Below, one piece after another: positions 1 through 10,261 of a stretch of 64,000 nucleotides of DNA; positions within the stretch are counted from its first letter, which is position 1, and each line of letters begins with the position of its first letter. The notes below the pieces were generated by a model. The model was not told where the DNA came from and made no database searches. It worked only from the letters and a program-made list of their open reading frames with translations. The translations under genes were made by a program, and so were the position numbers. Source of the stretch: JAWKSY01 sp041402125 (lineage in GTDB: Bacteria > Planctomycetota > GCA-002687715 > DRQF01); NCBI GenBank assembly GCA_041402125.1, contig JAWKSY010000004.1:62001-126000 (forward strand), read 5' to 3'.

Positions 1-468
1 CACGTCTCCGATCGCGACCGCGTGGACGAGCTTCTCGTCGGCGTGGAAGGTCCGGAACCGCCAGGCTCCGTCCTCGCGATGCACGAGGACCGAGGTCCCC
101 GGGCCGCCGGAGTCCTCCGGGCCGCGCGCCGAGCCCACGAGGACGATCTCGTCTCCCGGCGACCCGGGAAGGAGATCGGCGGCGGCGCACTGGATCATCT
201 CGCCCGGGAGTCGTCCGACGAGCTCCGAGGTCCAGCTCCCGTCGACCCGCCCCGCGACCCAGACCGAGCCGTCGGTCGCCACCGCCGCGATCTCGTCGCC
301 GGGCACGTCCGGCCGGAAGTCGCCGAGGACGCAGCCGCCGAGACCGACGTCCGGCCCGATGTCCATCGCGACCTCGACGTCCCAGTCGTCCGAGGGACGC
401 GGGGTCGTGCCGCAGGCGACGGCGAGGAGCAGGCCGAGGACGGGGATCAGGGGGCGGAGGTTCGGCAT
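1..468 (-). CDS. FG-GAP/VCBS-like repeat lipoprotein (3' end outside window)
   Basis: Reading leftwards from an ATG at 468, the frame stays open to the window edge, so only the first 156 or so residues are visible. The N-terminus is a short hydrophobic signal ending in a lipobox-like AVAC at about residues 17-20, suggesting export and lipid anchoring. The mature part repeats a pattern of the type GDF.PDVPGDEIAAV and DLLPGSPGDEIVLV, with hydrophobic strands after acidic turn loops, as in FG-GAP/VCBS propeller blades. Propeller proteins of this kind are common in planctomycete secretomes and usually bind ligands or partners, but no specific role can be read here. It sits 25 nt downstream of the metallopeptidase gene on the same strand and could share its transcript. 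Confidence 0.6.
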   Translation of the reverse strand, partial: MPNLRPLIPVLGLLLAVACGTTPRPSDDWDVEVAMDIGPDVGLGGCVLGDFRPDVPGDEIAAVATDGSVWVAGRVDGSWTSELVGRLPGEMIQCAAADLLPGSPGDEIVLVGSARGPEDSGGPGTSVLVHREDGAWRFRTFHADEKLVHAVAIGDV

Positions 469-493
469 CGCGTGGACTCCCGGGGCTCGAGGT

Positions 494-1960
494 TCAGGAC
501 TTGGCCTTGACGTCGTCCATCGTGAAGGCGATCCAGGCCTTCTCGAAGGCCTCCCAGTCCATGTCCTTGAAGGCCGCCTCGAAGGCCGCCTGGCGGATCT
601 CGTCGACCCGGAACATGACGGAGTCGTCGGGGCCGATCTTGCGGACCTCGCTCCGCAGGGTCTCCCAGTAGGTCGGGAGGATGTTCTCCCAGGGGTGCCC
701 GGGGGCGAGCCCCTCGCGCAGGAAGTAGTAGATGCTCCAGCCCTGCGGATAGCAGAGATCCGAACGCGAGTAGTACTGCGACTGACTCCACTGGAGGATG
801 TCCTTCAGCGGCACGTGGCCTTCCTTGCGGATCGCCTCGCGGATCGGATTGACCGACTCCTTGTTCTTCTCGATGTCGCGGACCTTGGTTCCGGAGATGT
901 CGGCGCCGCCGTAGTACTCCGCTCCGCCCTCGTTGAGGCAGATGCAGGGGCTGACCTCGCCCATCGCGTAGTGGATGTACTGGTGGAAACCCTCGTGGTA
1001 GAGGGTGCTCCGCGTGCGGTCCTTCTGGCCCTCGGCGTAGAGCACGAGCTCCTGGGCGGCGGGATACCAGTAGCCCGCGGAACCGGGGGGCGCGCCGTAC
1101 TTCAGGTAGGTGTCGCGATCCTTGCAGACGCGCACGATCGAGACCGCGGTGATCGGGCGCACCGGCGGGATGTCCCGCTCCATCTCCTCGCGCAGCGCCT
1201 CCAGGCGCTTCTCGAGGTCGCGGATCAGGCTCTTCTTCTTCGCGTCGACGTTCGTGACGATGATGTAGTTCTCGGTCTCGACGAACCACCATCCCTCGAC
1301 CTTCGTCGCCTCCTTGCGGGCGCGCTCCCGCGCCTGCTCGCGCTCGTTGAGCTCCTCCGAGGACTTCTTCTTCTTGTCGCCGGCGTTCTCCAGGAGCTCG
1401 AAGCTCTCGATGACGCGGTCGAACTGGCGCTTGAACTTCTTCTTCGAGATCTCGCCGCAGTAGAGCTCGATCACGAACTCCCGCCGCGGCGTGCGCACGA
1501 TCGCGATCTGGCTGTAGAAGTTGCCGAGGGGCTTGCCGCCGAGCGTGTAGCCGGAGTCGTAGGTGATCTCGAAACGTTCGGCCTCGACGGTGAGGTCCTT
1601 CGGCGCCTTGACCTTGAGCTTCTCGCCCTTCTCGGGGAGCGCCATCTCGCGCCGGTTCCACTTCGACCAGGCGCGGAAGTCCCGGTAGGTGCCGAAGTCG
1701 TAGCGCGGCAGCTCGCCCTCGGCCGGCTTCTCCGCGACGCGCTCGAAGACGTGGACGAACATGCGACAGGGGAAGTCGCGCTCGTCGCGGGGCGAGGCCC
1801 AGCGCGCCACCGTGTTCTTCTCGGTGGGCTCCGGCGGGACCTGGTCCCAGTCCTTGATGCTCTTGACGCTGAAGCCGAGTTCCTCGTCCTCGTAGGTCTG
1901 CGCGGCGAGGGGCGCCGCGGCGAGGAACAGGACCAGCAAAAGGAAGGGGGTGCGCGACAT
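494..1960 (-). CDS. Secreted DUF1570-like HExxH metallopeptidase
   Basis: This 488-residue protein starts at ATG 1960 with a clear Sec signal peptide (residues 1-21, ending AAAPLAAQ). The N-terminal third is a beta-rich domain with a DWDQVPP segment, followed by a charged, probably helical stretch. The catalytic signature is HEGFHQ at residues 322-327, which matches zinc HExxH, followed about 20 residues later by NEGGAEYYGG, which supplies the third, glutamate-type ligand of a gluzincin. The architecture fits the DUF1570 / peptidase-MA-like group that is frequent in planctomycetes; substrates for that group are not known. A longer reading frame extends upstream to 2113 but encodes no signal peptide there, so the internal ATG is preferred. 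A small FG-GAP lipoprotein follows. Confidence 0.75.
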   Translation of the reverse strand: MSRTPFLLLVLFLAAAPLAAQTYEDEELGFSVKSIKDWDQVPPEPTEKNTVARWASPRDERDFPCRMFVHVFERVAEKPAEGELPRYDFGTYRDFRAWSKWNRREMALPEKGEKLKVKAPKDLTVEAERFEITYDSGYTLGGKPLGNFYSQIAIVRTPRREFVIELYCGEISKKKFKRQFDRVIESFELLENAGDKKKKSSEELNEREQARERARKEATKVEGWWFVETENYIIVTNVDAKKKSLIRDLEKRLEALREEMERDIPPVRPITAVSIVRVCKDRDTYLKYGAPPGSAGYWYPAAQELVLYAEGQKDRTRSTLYHEGFHQYIHYAMGEVSPCICLNEGGAEYYGGADISGTKVRDIEKNKESVNPIREAIRKEGHVPLKDILQWSQSQYYSRSDLCYPQGWSIYYFLREGLAPGHPWENILPTYWETLRSEVRKIGPDDSVMFRVDEIRQAAFEAAFKDMDWEAFEKAWIAFTMDDVKAKS

Positions 1961-2111
1961 GGGGCCTCCTCTCTCGGATCTCCGCCTGAAGCCGTCAGGA
2001 TATGACAAAGCCGGTTCCCGGACGAGCGCCGCCGGTGACGGGAAGGTAAGGTTCTGGTCGCGCCGGAGACGGGCTCCGGCACCCTCCCGTTCCCGATCGC
2101 GAGTCCCTCCC

Positions 2112-2921
2112 ATGTCCGGAACGGCCGGCCTCCTCCGCCCCCTCCTGGCCCTGCTCGTCCTCGTCGCCCCGTTCGTGGCGGGCGCCCTGCCTTCGGGCGA
2201 GGCGCCGCAGGACGAGAAGGCCCGTCCCGGCTACACCGACACGCCGCTGATCCCCGGTCAGACCTGGCGGGTCCACGACTCCGCGCGCCCCTACCCCGTG
2301 AAGGTCACCCCCGGTCGGGACGGCGGCGCGCCGTCCGACGCGATCGTCCTCTTCGACGGGAAGGACCTCTCGGCCTGGCGCGGCGGCTCGGGACCGGCGA
2401 CGTGGAAGGTCGCCGACGGCGCGATGGAGGTGACCCGCGGGGCCGGCGACATCCGGACGCGCCGGGAGTTCGGCTCCTGCCAGCTCCACCTCGAATGGGC
2501 GAGCCCCGCGCCGCCGAAGGGCGAGGGACAGGGCCGCGGCAACAGCGGTCTCTTCCTGATGGAGCGCTACGAGATCCAGATCCTCGACAGCTTCGCCAGC
2601 GCGACCTACGCGGACGGACAGGCGGCCGCCTTCTACGGGCAGTTCCCTCCGCTCGTGAACGCCTGCCGGGACTCCGGCGAGTGGCAGACCTACGACGTCG
2701 TCTTCGAGGCGCCGCGCTTCGACGGCGAGACGCTCGTCTCGCCCGCCCGCGCGACCGTGTTCCACAACGGCGTGCTGGTCCACCACGCGCGCGAGTTCCT
2801 CGGGGGCACGGCGCACCGCACGGCCCCGAGCTACCGGGCCCACCCCGCGCGGGGTCCGATCAAGCTCCAGGACCACGACGACCCGGTCCGCTTCCGGAAC
2901 GTCTGGGTCCGCGAGCTCTGA
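2112..2921 (+). CDS. Secreted DUF1080 (3-keto-disaccharide hydrolase-like) protein
   Basis: This 269-residue protein has a signal peptide (residues 1-25) and one DUF1080 domain, a concanavalin-like jelly-roll fold now often named 3-keto-disaccharide hydrolase. Visible family hallmarks are IVLFDGKDLSAWRG at the domain start, the GNSGLFLMERYEIQILDS core, and the closing GPIKLQDHDDPVRFRNVWVREL, where the QDH and FRN strands are characteristic. The start at ATG 2112 is chosen because it gives the signal peptide; the frame is open further upstream without one. It is divergent from the metallopeptidase gene and convergent with a second DUF1080 gene only 24 nt away. The family is probably linked to carbohydrate turnover, but the substrate is unknown. 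Confidence 0.85.
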   Translation: MSGTAGLLRPLLALLVLVAPFVAGALPSGEAPQDEKARPGYTDTPLIPGQTWRVHDSARPYPVKVTPGRDGGAPSDAIVLFDGKDLSAWRGGSGPATWKVADGAMEVTRGAGDIRTRREFGSCQLHLEWASPAPPKGEGQGRGNSGLFLMERYEIQILDSFASATYADGQAAAFYGQFPPLVNACRDSGEWQTYDVVFEAPRFDGETLVSPARATVFHNGVLVHHAREFLGGTAHRTAPSYRAHPARGPIKLQDHDDPVRFRNVWVREL

Positions 2922-2945
2922 ACCGGGCGGCGCGACGCGGGAGGA

Positions 2946-4136
2946 TCAGTCGCGCGGCAGGGGCCGGTGGGAGACCTCTGCGATCTCGAGTCGGCCCCGG
3001 CGCGAGGCCGGCATCCGGAAGCCGATCCGCCCGCGGGCGGAGAGATCCGGGATCGCGGTCTCGAGGAGCCGCTCCCCGTTGAGGAGGATCGCGACCCTCT
3101 CGCCGCATCGGATGACGACGAGCGCGTTTTCGCCGTCGCGGAGCGCGGCGCTCGCCCGGCGACGATCCCAGAGCGCGACGCGGGCGCCCCCGACCCGGAA
3201 CAACCCCTCGGCGCCCGGACTGCGGTCGATCACGACCTCGAACCCCGCCCGGCCGCCGAGCGCGTCGGGCGCGCCGCCGGCGACGACGAGGCTCAGCGGT
3301 CCCCGCCGGAGCCGGAAGACCACGCGCGTCGCGCCGTCGCCGAACTCCTCGCCGGTGGCGAGGTAGCCCGGACCGCGCGCGGGGTCGTCGAGGCGCAGCG
3401 TCGTCCGCCCGCCCTCGCGCTCCACGACCAGCCCCTCGCCCCGCGCGACCCAGCGCGAGGGATCCGCGGGCGCGAGGTCGAGCGGCGAGGGGCGACCGAG
3501 ATCCTTGATCCGCATGCGACGCCAGCGGACGGCCTTCGGTTCGCGGTCGTTCGAGGTGTGCGCCTGCAGGGCCAGGAAGCCCTCCGCCGCCTCGGCGTCG
3601 AGCAGATCCGCCGCCGGCACGTCGTTGATCCAGGTGCGGATCCGCGGTCCCCGGGCCAGCACGCGCACCCGGTTCCAGCCCTCGCGCTTCATCGCCGCGC
3701 GGGCCTCGGGGCGAGCGTCGAGCGGAGCGAGCCAGCCGCGGAGTCCCTGCTCGTAGATGCCCGCCGACCAGGCGCGATCGGAGGGGTCGATCTCGACCTG
3801 GTAGCCGATCACGTCGACGCCGTTCTCGTGGGGACGCGTCCGGCTGCGGATCTGGACGCCGCCGTTGAGGCCGTCCGCCGCGTTGAACTCGTACTCGAGC
3901 AGGAAGTCTCCCCAGCGTTCCCGCGTCGCGAGGTAGGAGCTCGGATACCGCGTGCCGCGACGACCCACGACGGCGCCGTCCTCGACGCGGAACCCGCCGT
4001 CGCCGCAGACCTGCGTCCAGCCCTCGAGGCTCTCGCCGTCGAAGAGTCCGCGCCAGGGGACCTCGGGGAAGGACGCCTCCGACTGGGCGGAGACGCCGCC
4101 CGCGAGCACGAGGACGAGCGGGAGCAATCGGATCAT
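2946..4136 (-). CDS. Secreted protein with DUF1080 domain and second LamG-like half
   Basis: This 396-residue protein has a signal peptide (residues 1-17, ending GGVSAQ). The first half (about 25-215) is a DUF1080 domain: GLFDGESLEGW at its start, NGGVQIRSR in the core, YQVEIDPSDR, and KAVRWRRMRIKDLG at its end. The second half (about 230-396) is another beta-sandwich with no named motif but the same overall rhythm (GRAGFEVVIDR, GRIGFRM), so the protein probably holds two jelly rolls. It lies tail-to-tail with the single-domain DUF1080 gene at 2112-2921. Both are probably exported carbohydrate-active or carbohydrate-binding proteins. Confidence 0.8.
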   Translation of the reverse strand: MIRLLPLVLVLAGGVSAQSEASFPEVPWRGLFDGESLEGWTQVCGDGGFRVEDGAVVGRRGTRYPSSYLATRERWGDFLLEYEFNAADGLNGGVQIRSRTRPHENGVDVIGYQVEIDPSDRAWSAGIYEQGLRGWLAPLDARPEARAAMKREGWNRVRVLARGPRIRTWINDVPAADLLDAEAAEGFLALQAHTSNDREPKAVRWRRMRIKDLGRPSPLDLAPADPSRWVARGEGLVVEREGGRTTLRLDDPARGPGYLATGEEFGDGATRVVFRLRRGPLSLVVAGGAPDALGGRAGFEVVIDRSPGAEGLFRVGGARVALWDRRRASAALRDGENALVVIRCGERVAILLNGERLLETAIPDLSARGRIGFRMPASRRGRLEIAEVSHRPLPRD

Positions 4137-4196
4137 GGGAGACTCCGGGAGCGGGGTCCGGCGAGGGTCGCGAGGAACGACGACCGCCGCCCGATC

Positions 4197-4799
4197 CTAC
4201 TCGACCGCGCCGCGCGCGCGCAGGAAGGCGACGAAGTCGCGGGCGCCCATCTGCTCGGCGTGCTTCAGGGCCGTGTAGCCGTCCGGCGCGACGGCGGAGA
4301 CGTCTGCGCCCGCGTTGACGAGGTTCTGGGCCACGTTGATCGTGGCGATGCCGTTCCGCCCGAGATTCATCAGCGCGGTCCGGCCGTGGCCGTCGCGAAG
4401 ATTCGGGTCGGCGCCGTGCTTCAGCATGAGCTGGATCATGCGCGCCTTCACGTGGACGCAGGCCGCGTGAAGCGGTCGCGTGCCGTTGCTCTCGGCGTTC
4501 GGATCGGCCCCCGCCTCGAGGAGGAGCCGGGCGGCGCCGTACTCGATGTCACCGGCGCGGCGCTCGTCGACGTGGCGGGTGGCCAGCAGCTCGAGGAGGG
4601 TGCGTCCGCGCTCGTCCCGGACGTTCGGATCGAGACCGCGGCTCAGGTGGTAGTCGATCGTCGGAGGATCGGCGTCACGGGCCGCGGTGAAGGGGTCGGC
4701 GTAGACGTGGGGCCGGCGGAATCCCCACCACCCCACCGCCAGGGACAGCAGGAAGAAGACGACGGCGAGGGCCCAGAGCGGTGACTTGCGGCTCGTCAT
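4197..4799 (-). CDS. Membrane-anchored ankyrin-repeat protein
   Basis: This 200-residue protein begins with one transmembrane helix (residues 8-24, WALAVVFFLLSLAVGWWG) and then has four or five ankyrin repeats: GLDPNVRDERGRTLLELLA, AGADPNAESNGTRPLHAAC, HGADPNLRDGHGRTALMNL and AGADVSAVAPDGYTALKHA. The ADPN turn is typical of the fold. Ankyrin repeats mediate protein-protein contacts, so this is likely an adaptor facing the periplasm or cytoplasm from the membrane. ATG 4799 is used because it lies just before the transmembrane segment; an in-frame start at 4838 would add 13 residues. The gene diverges from the large sensor kinase to its right, with about 50 nt between the starts, so they may share a regulatory region. 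Confidence 0.8.
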   Translation of the reverse strand: MTSRKSPLWALAVVFFLLSLAVGWWGFRRPHVYADPFTAARDADPPTIDYHLSRGLDPNVRDERGRTLLELLATRHVDERRAGDIEYGAARLLLEAGADPNAESNGTRPLHAACVHVKARMIQLMLKHGADPNLRDGHGRTALMNLGRNGIATINVAQNLVNAGADVSAVAPDGYTALKHAEQMGARDFVAFLRARGAVE

Positions 4800-4849
4800 G
4801 GCGCCGGCATGGTATCCTCGCGGCGTCGTCCCGGACAACGGAGAGCGAG

Positions 4850-7800
4850 GTGCCGCGAGGCGACTGCGTCAAGAAGCCCGACCCCCGCCGCGGCCCGCTC
4901 GCGCTCGCGGCCGCCCTCCTCGTCCTCTCCGGACTCGCGGCCGACGGCGCCGGACAGGCGCCGGTTCGAGCCCGCCTCTACACCGAGCTCGACGGTCTCC
5001 CCCACTCCTCGGTCCTCGACCTCGAACGCGACGATCTCGGACGCATCTGGTCCCGCACAGGGGCCGGCGTCGTGTGCTTCGACGGCACGGTGATGACCCT
5101 GATCCCCCGCGAGGAACTCGAGCGGCGTCCGGACGGCTACGGACGACTCGTCGCCGGCGGCCAGGGACGCATGTGGTACGTGTCCGCGTCGGTCCTGCAG
5201 GGACCCACGCTCCTGTCGAGCCGCGGCATCGTCCGGCGCCATCCCATGCCGCCGGAGATGGCGGGACTCGTCGTGCACGACGCGGTGGCCGTGCCCTCGG
5301 CCGACGGCCCCCTGCTCGTCATCGCGCAGGATCGACCCTTCCTGTGCGTGCTCCGGGGCGGTCGCTGGGAGCGCTGGGAACTCCCGGGCGGCCTCGAGGC
5401 CCGCGCCCTCGCCGAGAGCGACGGACGGCTCCGCGCGATCGGCGCCTTCGGACTCGCCGAGTTCGACGGGAAGGCGGCGCGCGTGATCGCGCCCTTCACC
5501 TCGGACTCGACGACGCGGCGCTGGACGCTGGCGCATCAGCGTCGCCCCGAGGGCGGCCGCGACTGGGTCGCCGACGGCCAGTCCCTCTACTTCCGGGACG
5601 AAGGCGAGGCGAGCTGGACGACGGTCGACGAGGGTTTCTCGTTGACGCTCTTCGGCCCCCAGAGCCGCATCGTCATCGCCCCGATCGCCGCGACCGGCGA
5701 CGTGCTCGTCGCGCGCGCCCAGAGCCTCGTCCGCATCCCGGCCGACGGCGGCCCCATCGAGCCGGTGGCGGGGACCGAGCCCTGGCCCTCCGGCGCCTTC
5801 GACATCCTCGAGTCCGACGACCGCATCTGGATCGGCCACAGCCGCGGACTGCTCGCCCTGAAGGCCCTGCGCTGGGTCCCCCCATCCCCGTTCGGCCCAG
5901 CTCCTCGAGACCGAGGTGAGCGTGGTCCTTCCCGGGGAAGGCGAGCTGGTCCTGGGCCACGACATCGGCGTCACGCGCCTCGGTCCCGGTCGACGCGCCG
6001 AGCACCTGACCTTCGGGGAACGCCTCGATCCGTCGGCGGAGGGCGTCCGCGTCACCGACATCACCGACGACCGCGAGGGCGGCCTCTGGCTCGCGACCGG
6101 CCCGCTCGGCCTGCTCCACGTGGCCGCGGGAGGCGAGCGGAGCTGGTTCCCGCGCCGGCGCCCCGAACTCGACCAGCCCTTCCGCATGCCGGAGGACTCG
6201 GTCTGCTACGCGCTGCACGTCGATCGCCCGGGCGAGGTCATCGCGGGCATGCACGACACCCTCCTGCGCGTGAAGCGGGACGGAACCGCGGAGCCGATGT
6301 ACCGCGAGATCCTCCCGCCGAGGCTCCTCATCCGTCGGCTGGCGCGCGATTCCCGCGGTCGCCTCCTCATGGCGACCGGCTTCCGCGGCGTCTGGCGCGA
6401 GGACCGCGGCGGGATCGGCCGGCTCCCCTCGCCGCCCGGAGCGGCGGAGAGCTGCTACGGCTTCGCGTCCTGGCGCGGTCGGACGCTCGTCTGCGGGTCG
6501 GACGGGCTCTTCGAGATCATCGAGGACGAGGTCGTGCCCTTCCGCGACGAGGGGCTCGATCTCGAGGGCGACCGGATCTACGCCGCGCTCGGCGCCTCCG
6601 ACGGGACGCTCCTCCTCGGCACGCAGCGCGGCGTCGTCTGCTGGGACGGCGCCCGCGCCACGCGCGACACCGTCGAGGACGGACTCGGCGGACTCGAGGT
6701 CAACCGGGCCGCGCTCGTCGAGGACGCGGAGCACCGGATCCTCGTCGGGACGAACGGCGGCCTTTCGGTGCGCGTCGGCCCGCCGCACGCCCGCCGTCGT
6801 CCGCCGCGCCTCGTCTTCGCCACCGCGCGCTCGGGCGCGAAGGAGATCGACGTCGAGCAGCCGAGCGTGACGGTCTCGGGCGGCGACGCGCTCAGCTTCA
6901 CCCTTCGCACGGTCACCTTCGATTCGCGTGCCTCCCTGCGCATCCGCTATCGCCTCGAGGGCGCGGAGGCGGAGTGGACCGAGCTGCCCGGCTCGCACGA
7001 CGGCGGCATCCACTTCACCGGCCTCGCTCCGGGTCGCTACCGCCTCGTGGCCGAGCTCCGCGGCCTCGACGGGAGCTGGGGCGATCGGATCGCCTCGCCC
7101 GAGATCACGCTCAGCGCCCCCGTCTGGAGCCGACCCTGGTTTCTCACCATCGCGGGGGGCGCGGCCCTCGGCGTCGTGGCGCTGGCCCTCGCCTTCGCCC
7201 GCACGCGGCGACGCAACGCGCTGCTCGCGCGCGAGCTGGCCGAGGGCGCCCGCGCGCTGCGCGAACGCGAGCACAGCTTCGCCGACGCCTTCCAGCGCCA
7301 CGCCGTTCCGCAGGCCATCCTCGCCGGACCCGGGCCGGAGATCCGGGATCTCAACCGGGCGGCGCGTCACCTGTTCCGTGAACTCGGTCTCGACCCCGAG
7401 GGTTCTCCGCTCACCGCGATGATCGTCGGCGCCACCGATCCCTTCGAACGGGCGGCCGAACGCTGCCGTCGCGAGGGCTCGGTCGAGCGCGTCCACCTGA
7501 TCCTCCGCGGTCCGCTCGGACGCAAGACCCTCGAGCTCCTGCTCTCGCCGCTCGTGACGGCGGACGGCACCGACCTCCAGGTCGTGCTCCTCGACGCGAC
7601 GCGACGTCACCGGCTCGAGAGCGAGTTGCGCGAGGCCTACAAGGAGCTCGCCGTCGGCCGCACGACGCGCGCCTTCGCCCACGACTTCAACAACCTGCTG
7701 CTGGTGCTCGGCGGCAACGCCGAGGTCGCGATGGACCGCGCCGATCGCGAGGGGCGCCCGGCCGATCGCGAGCTGGAGGAGATCTGCGGCGCCGTCGAAC

Positions 7801-8675
7801 GCGGTCGACAGCTCGTCCGCCGACTCGCCGGTCTCGGCGAGGAAGGACGACGTCGCCGCACGCGCTTCGCTCCCGACGAGTCGCTCGCCGCCGCGACCGA
7901 CGAGATCCTGCGACAGCTCGCGGGACAGGCGGAGGTCGTCTGCGACATCCGCCGCGGCGCGCCCTCCGCGTTCGTCGACGGGGACGAGCGGAGCTTCCGC
8001 GCCGCCCTCGTCGAGCTCGTCGACAACGCCCGCGAGGCGATGCCCCGGGGCGGCCGGATCACGATCACCAGCGGCCTGACCTCGGAGGCGCCGCGGCGCT
8101 ACTTCGTGGAGGTCCGCGACGAGGGCGAGGGATTCGCGCCCGAGAGCCTGGCGCGCGTCGCCGAGCCCTTCTTCTCGACGCGGCCGGCCGAGTCCGGACG
8201 CGGGCTCGGCCTCGCCGAGGTCCGCCGCTTCGCGACCCGTTCCGGCGGTCGGCTCGACGTCGCGAATCGCGAGGACGGTCCCGGCGCCCGCATCCGCATC
8301 GAGCTGCCGCTCGCCTCCGACGCCACGCCCGTGCCGCGCATCGCGCCGGACGCGGGCGCCCGCGAGGTGCTCGCGATCGGCCCCGACGACTCCCAGCGCC
8401 GGCAGCTCGCCGAGGTGCTCGCCGGAGCGGGGCTGCGCCTCGCGACCGCCGCGGACGGTCCGGACGCGATGCGGATCTTCAGCCATCTCGAGCACCGCAT
8501 CGCCGCCGTCGTGCTCTTCCCCGGACTCGACGGGATCGAGTCCCGCGAACTCACGCGGATCCTCCGCGGCGAACGGGCCGACCTCGACGTCGTCCCCTTC
8601 GAGGCGATCGCGGATCCGGAGCGCCTCGCCTCGTCCGTCGAACGCTGGCGCCGGCCCCGCTCCCGCCTCGTCTGA
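4850..8675 (+). CDS. Hybrid histidine kinase with propeller sensor, PAS and pseudo-receiver (frameshifted)
   Basis: This is a two-component sensor of about 1,274 residues if read with one frame correction. GTG 4850 has a GGAGAG ribosome site and precedes a signal or anchor helix. The sensor region has repeats of the two-component regulator propeller type (LDLERDDLGRIWSRT, ITDDREGGLWLATG), then a Y_Y_Y domain (YRLEGAEAEWTELPGS), a transmembrane helix near 7140-7200, a PAS-like segment, an H-box (AFAHDFNNLLLVLGG), an N-box (ELVDNAREAMP), a DEGEGF G1 box and GRGLGLAEV. A C-terminal receiver-like domain lacks the phospho-acceptor Asp (VVLFPGLDG). The frame changes in a run of six C at 5878-5883: the upstream part is in one frame and the LLETEVSVVLPGE part in the next, as if one extra base were present. 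Cognate regulators are not adjacent. Confidence 0.8.
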
Positions 8676-8855
8676 CCGCGGATCGCGGCCTCAGAGTCTG
8701 TGAAATTATCCCCGCGTCGGCCCGAGACCGCGCGAAACGGAGTCGGGCGAGGAAGGCCGACGAGGCGTATCAATGGAAAGATACGGCGAGGAGGCATGAC
8801 GAAGACCGGCACCGTTGCAGCCGGTCGAAGCCAGCGGGGATATCTTCACGGACTC
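8676..8855. other. Intergenic region, no gene seen
   Basis: This gap lies between the convergent hybrid kinase gene and the DUF1501 gene. A few AT-richer bases occur near 8700-8710, but I see no convincing reading frame, hairpin terminator or RNA gene. Confidence 0.5.
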
Positions 8856-10261
8856 TCAGGCCAGGAGACCGCGCACGACCCGACCGTGCACGTCGGTGAG
8901 CCGCATGTCGCGACCGCCGTGCCGGTGGGCGAGCTTCGTGTGGTCGAAACCCAGGAGGTGGAGCATGGTCGCGTGCAGATCGTGCACGTCCATCGTGCCG
9001 TCCACGGCGAAGTAGCCGTAGTCGTCGGTCGCGCCGTGCACGTGGCCCGCCTTCACGCCGCCCCCGGCCATCCAGATCGAGAAGCCGTAGGGGTTGTGAT
9101 CGCGCCCGCTGCTCCCCTGCGCCATCGGCGTGCGCCCGAACTCCCCCGCCCAGACGACGAGCGTGTCGTCCAGCAGGCCGCGCGAGCGGAGGTCGCGGAG
9201 CAGTCCGGCGATCGGCCGGTCGACGGCGCGCGCGTTGTCGCCATGGCCTCGTTCGAGTCCCTGGTGCTGGTCCCAGCGGTCCGCGCCGACGTCGGGACAG
9301 GTGAGCTCGACGAAGCGGACGCCGCGCTCGACGAGCCGCCGCGCGAGCAGGCACTGACGGGCGTAGGTCTTCGTCGGGCCGTACTCCGCGTCGAGCCCGT
9401 AGAGGCGTCGCGTCGCCTCCGACTCGCCTCCCAGGTCCATGAGCTCCGGCACGGCCGACTGCATCCGGAAGGCCAGCTCGTAGTTCGCCATCGCGGCCGC
9501 GATCTCGGGGTCCTCGCCGAAGCGGTCGTCGCGCGCCGCGTCGAGATCGGCGAGGAGATCCAGCTTGCGTCGCCGCCGGGCGGCGACCTCGTCCGTCGCG
9601 AGGTTGGGAAGCCCCGCTCCCTCGGGTCGGAGCATCGAACCCTGCCAGCCCGCGGGAAGGAAGCCCGCCCCGAAGGCCTCGACCCCGCCGGGCGGGACGA
9701 GCCCGCCGTGCACGACGACGTAGGTCGGCAGCTCGTCGGTCTCCCGGCCGAGCCCGTAGCCGAGCCAGGCGCCGAGGCTGGGGCGGCCGGCCTGGCCGTG
9801 GCCGGTGTGCAGGAGCATGTTCGCGCCGGGATGCTCGGAGAACTTCGAGGTCATCGAGCGCACGACGCAGAGCTCGTCGGCGCAGGCCCCGACCTCGGGA
9901 AAGAGGTCGCTCACCTCGAGGCCGCTCGACCCGCGGCGCCGGAACTTCCAGGGCGAGGCGAGGACGGAACCCACGTCGTCGAACTGCGTCGCGGGCAGCC
10001 GCTCGAGCCGGATCTTGCGCCCGTTCTCCTTCGCGAGGCGCGGCTTCGGGTCGAAGGTGTCGACCTGGGACGGACCGCCGTCCATGTACAGGAAGATGAC
10101 GCGCTTCGCGCGCGGCCGGAAGTGCGGTCCGAAGCCGGACTCCTCCTCTCGACGGAGCAGCGTGAAGGCCGTCGCCCCGAGACCGGTCGCGAGCCGGGCG
10201 AGGAAGGCGCGACGGCTCGCGAGAGGGCGGCACGGGCGAGACTCGGATGACGGGAACTCAT
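8856..10261 (-). CDS. DUF1501 secreted protein (PSD operon; apparent frameshift near start)
   Basis: This is a DUF1501-family protein of about 468 residues after one frame correction. The conserved core is intact: VIFLYMDGGPSQVDTFDPKP near the N-terminus, HTGHGQAGRPSLGAW, WAGEFGRTPMAQ, GRDHNPYGFSIWMAGGG and the final HDLHATMLHLLGFDHTKL. The fold is related to alkaline phosphatase/sulfatase proteins, and the family is usually encoded beside a cytochrome-DUF1549-DUF1553 gene, as here. The ATG at 10261 overlaps the upstream stop (ATGA), giving MSSRHPSLARAALS. The twin-arginine-like SRRAFLARLATG then continues in another frame, consistent with one missing base near 10215-10225. Without the correction the only start would be the internal ATG of MDGGPSQ, which would lose the export signal. 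Role: probably exported polymer or sulfur metabolism; not proven. Confidence 0.8.

Noticed and set aside
8856..10085. DUF1501 starting at internal ATG 10085
   Set aside because: This would remove the twin-arginine-like export region that all relatives have; a frame-corrected start at the ATGA overlap fits better.
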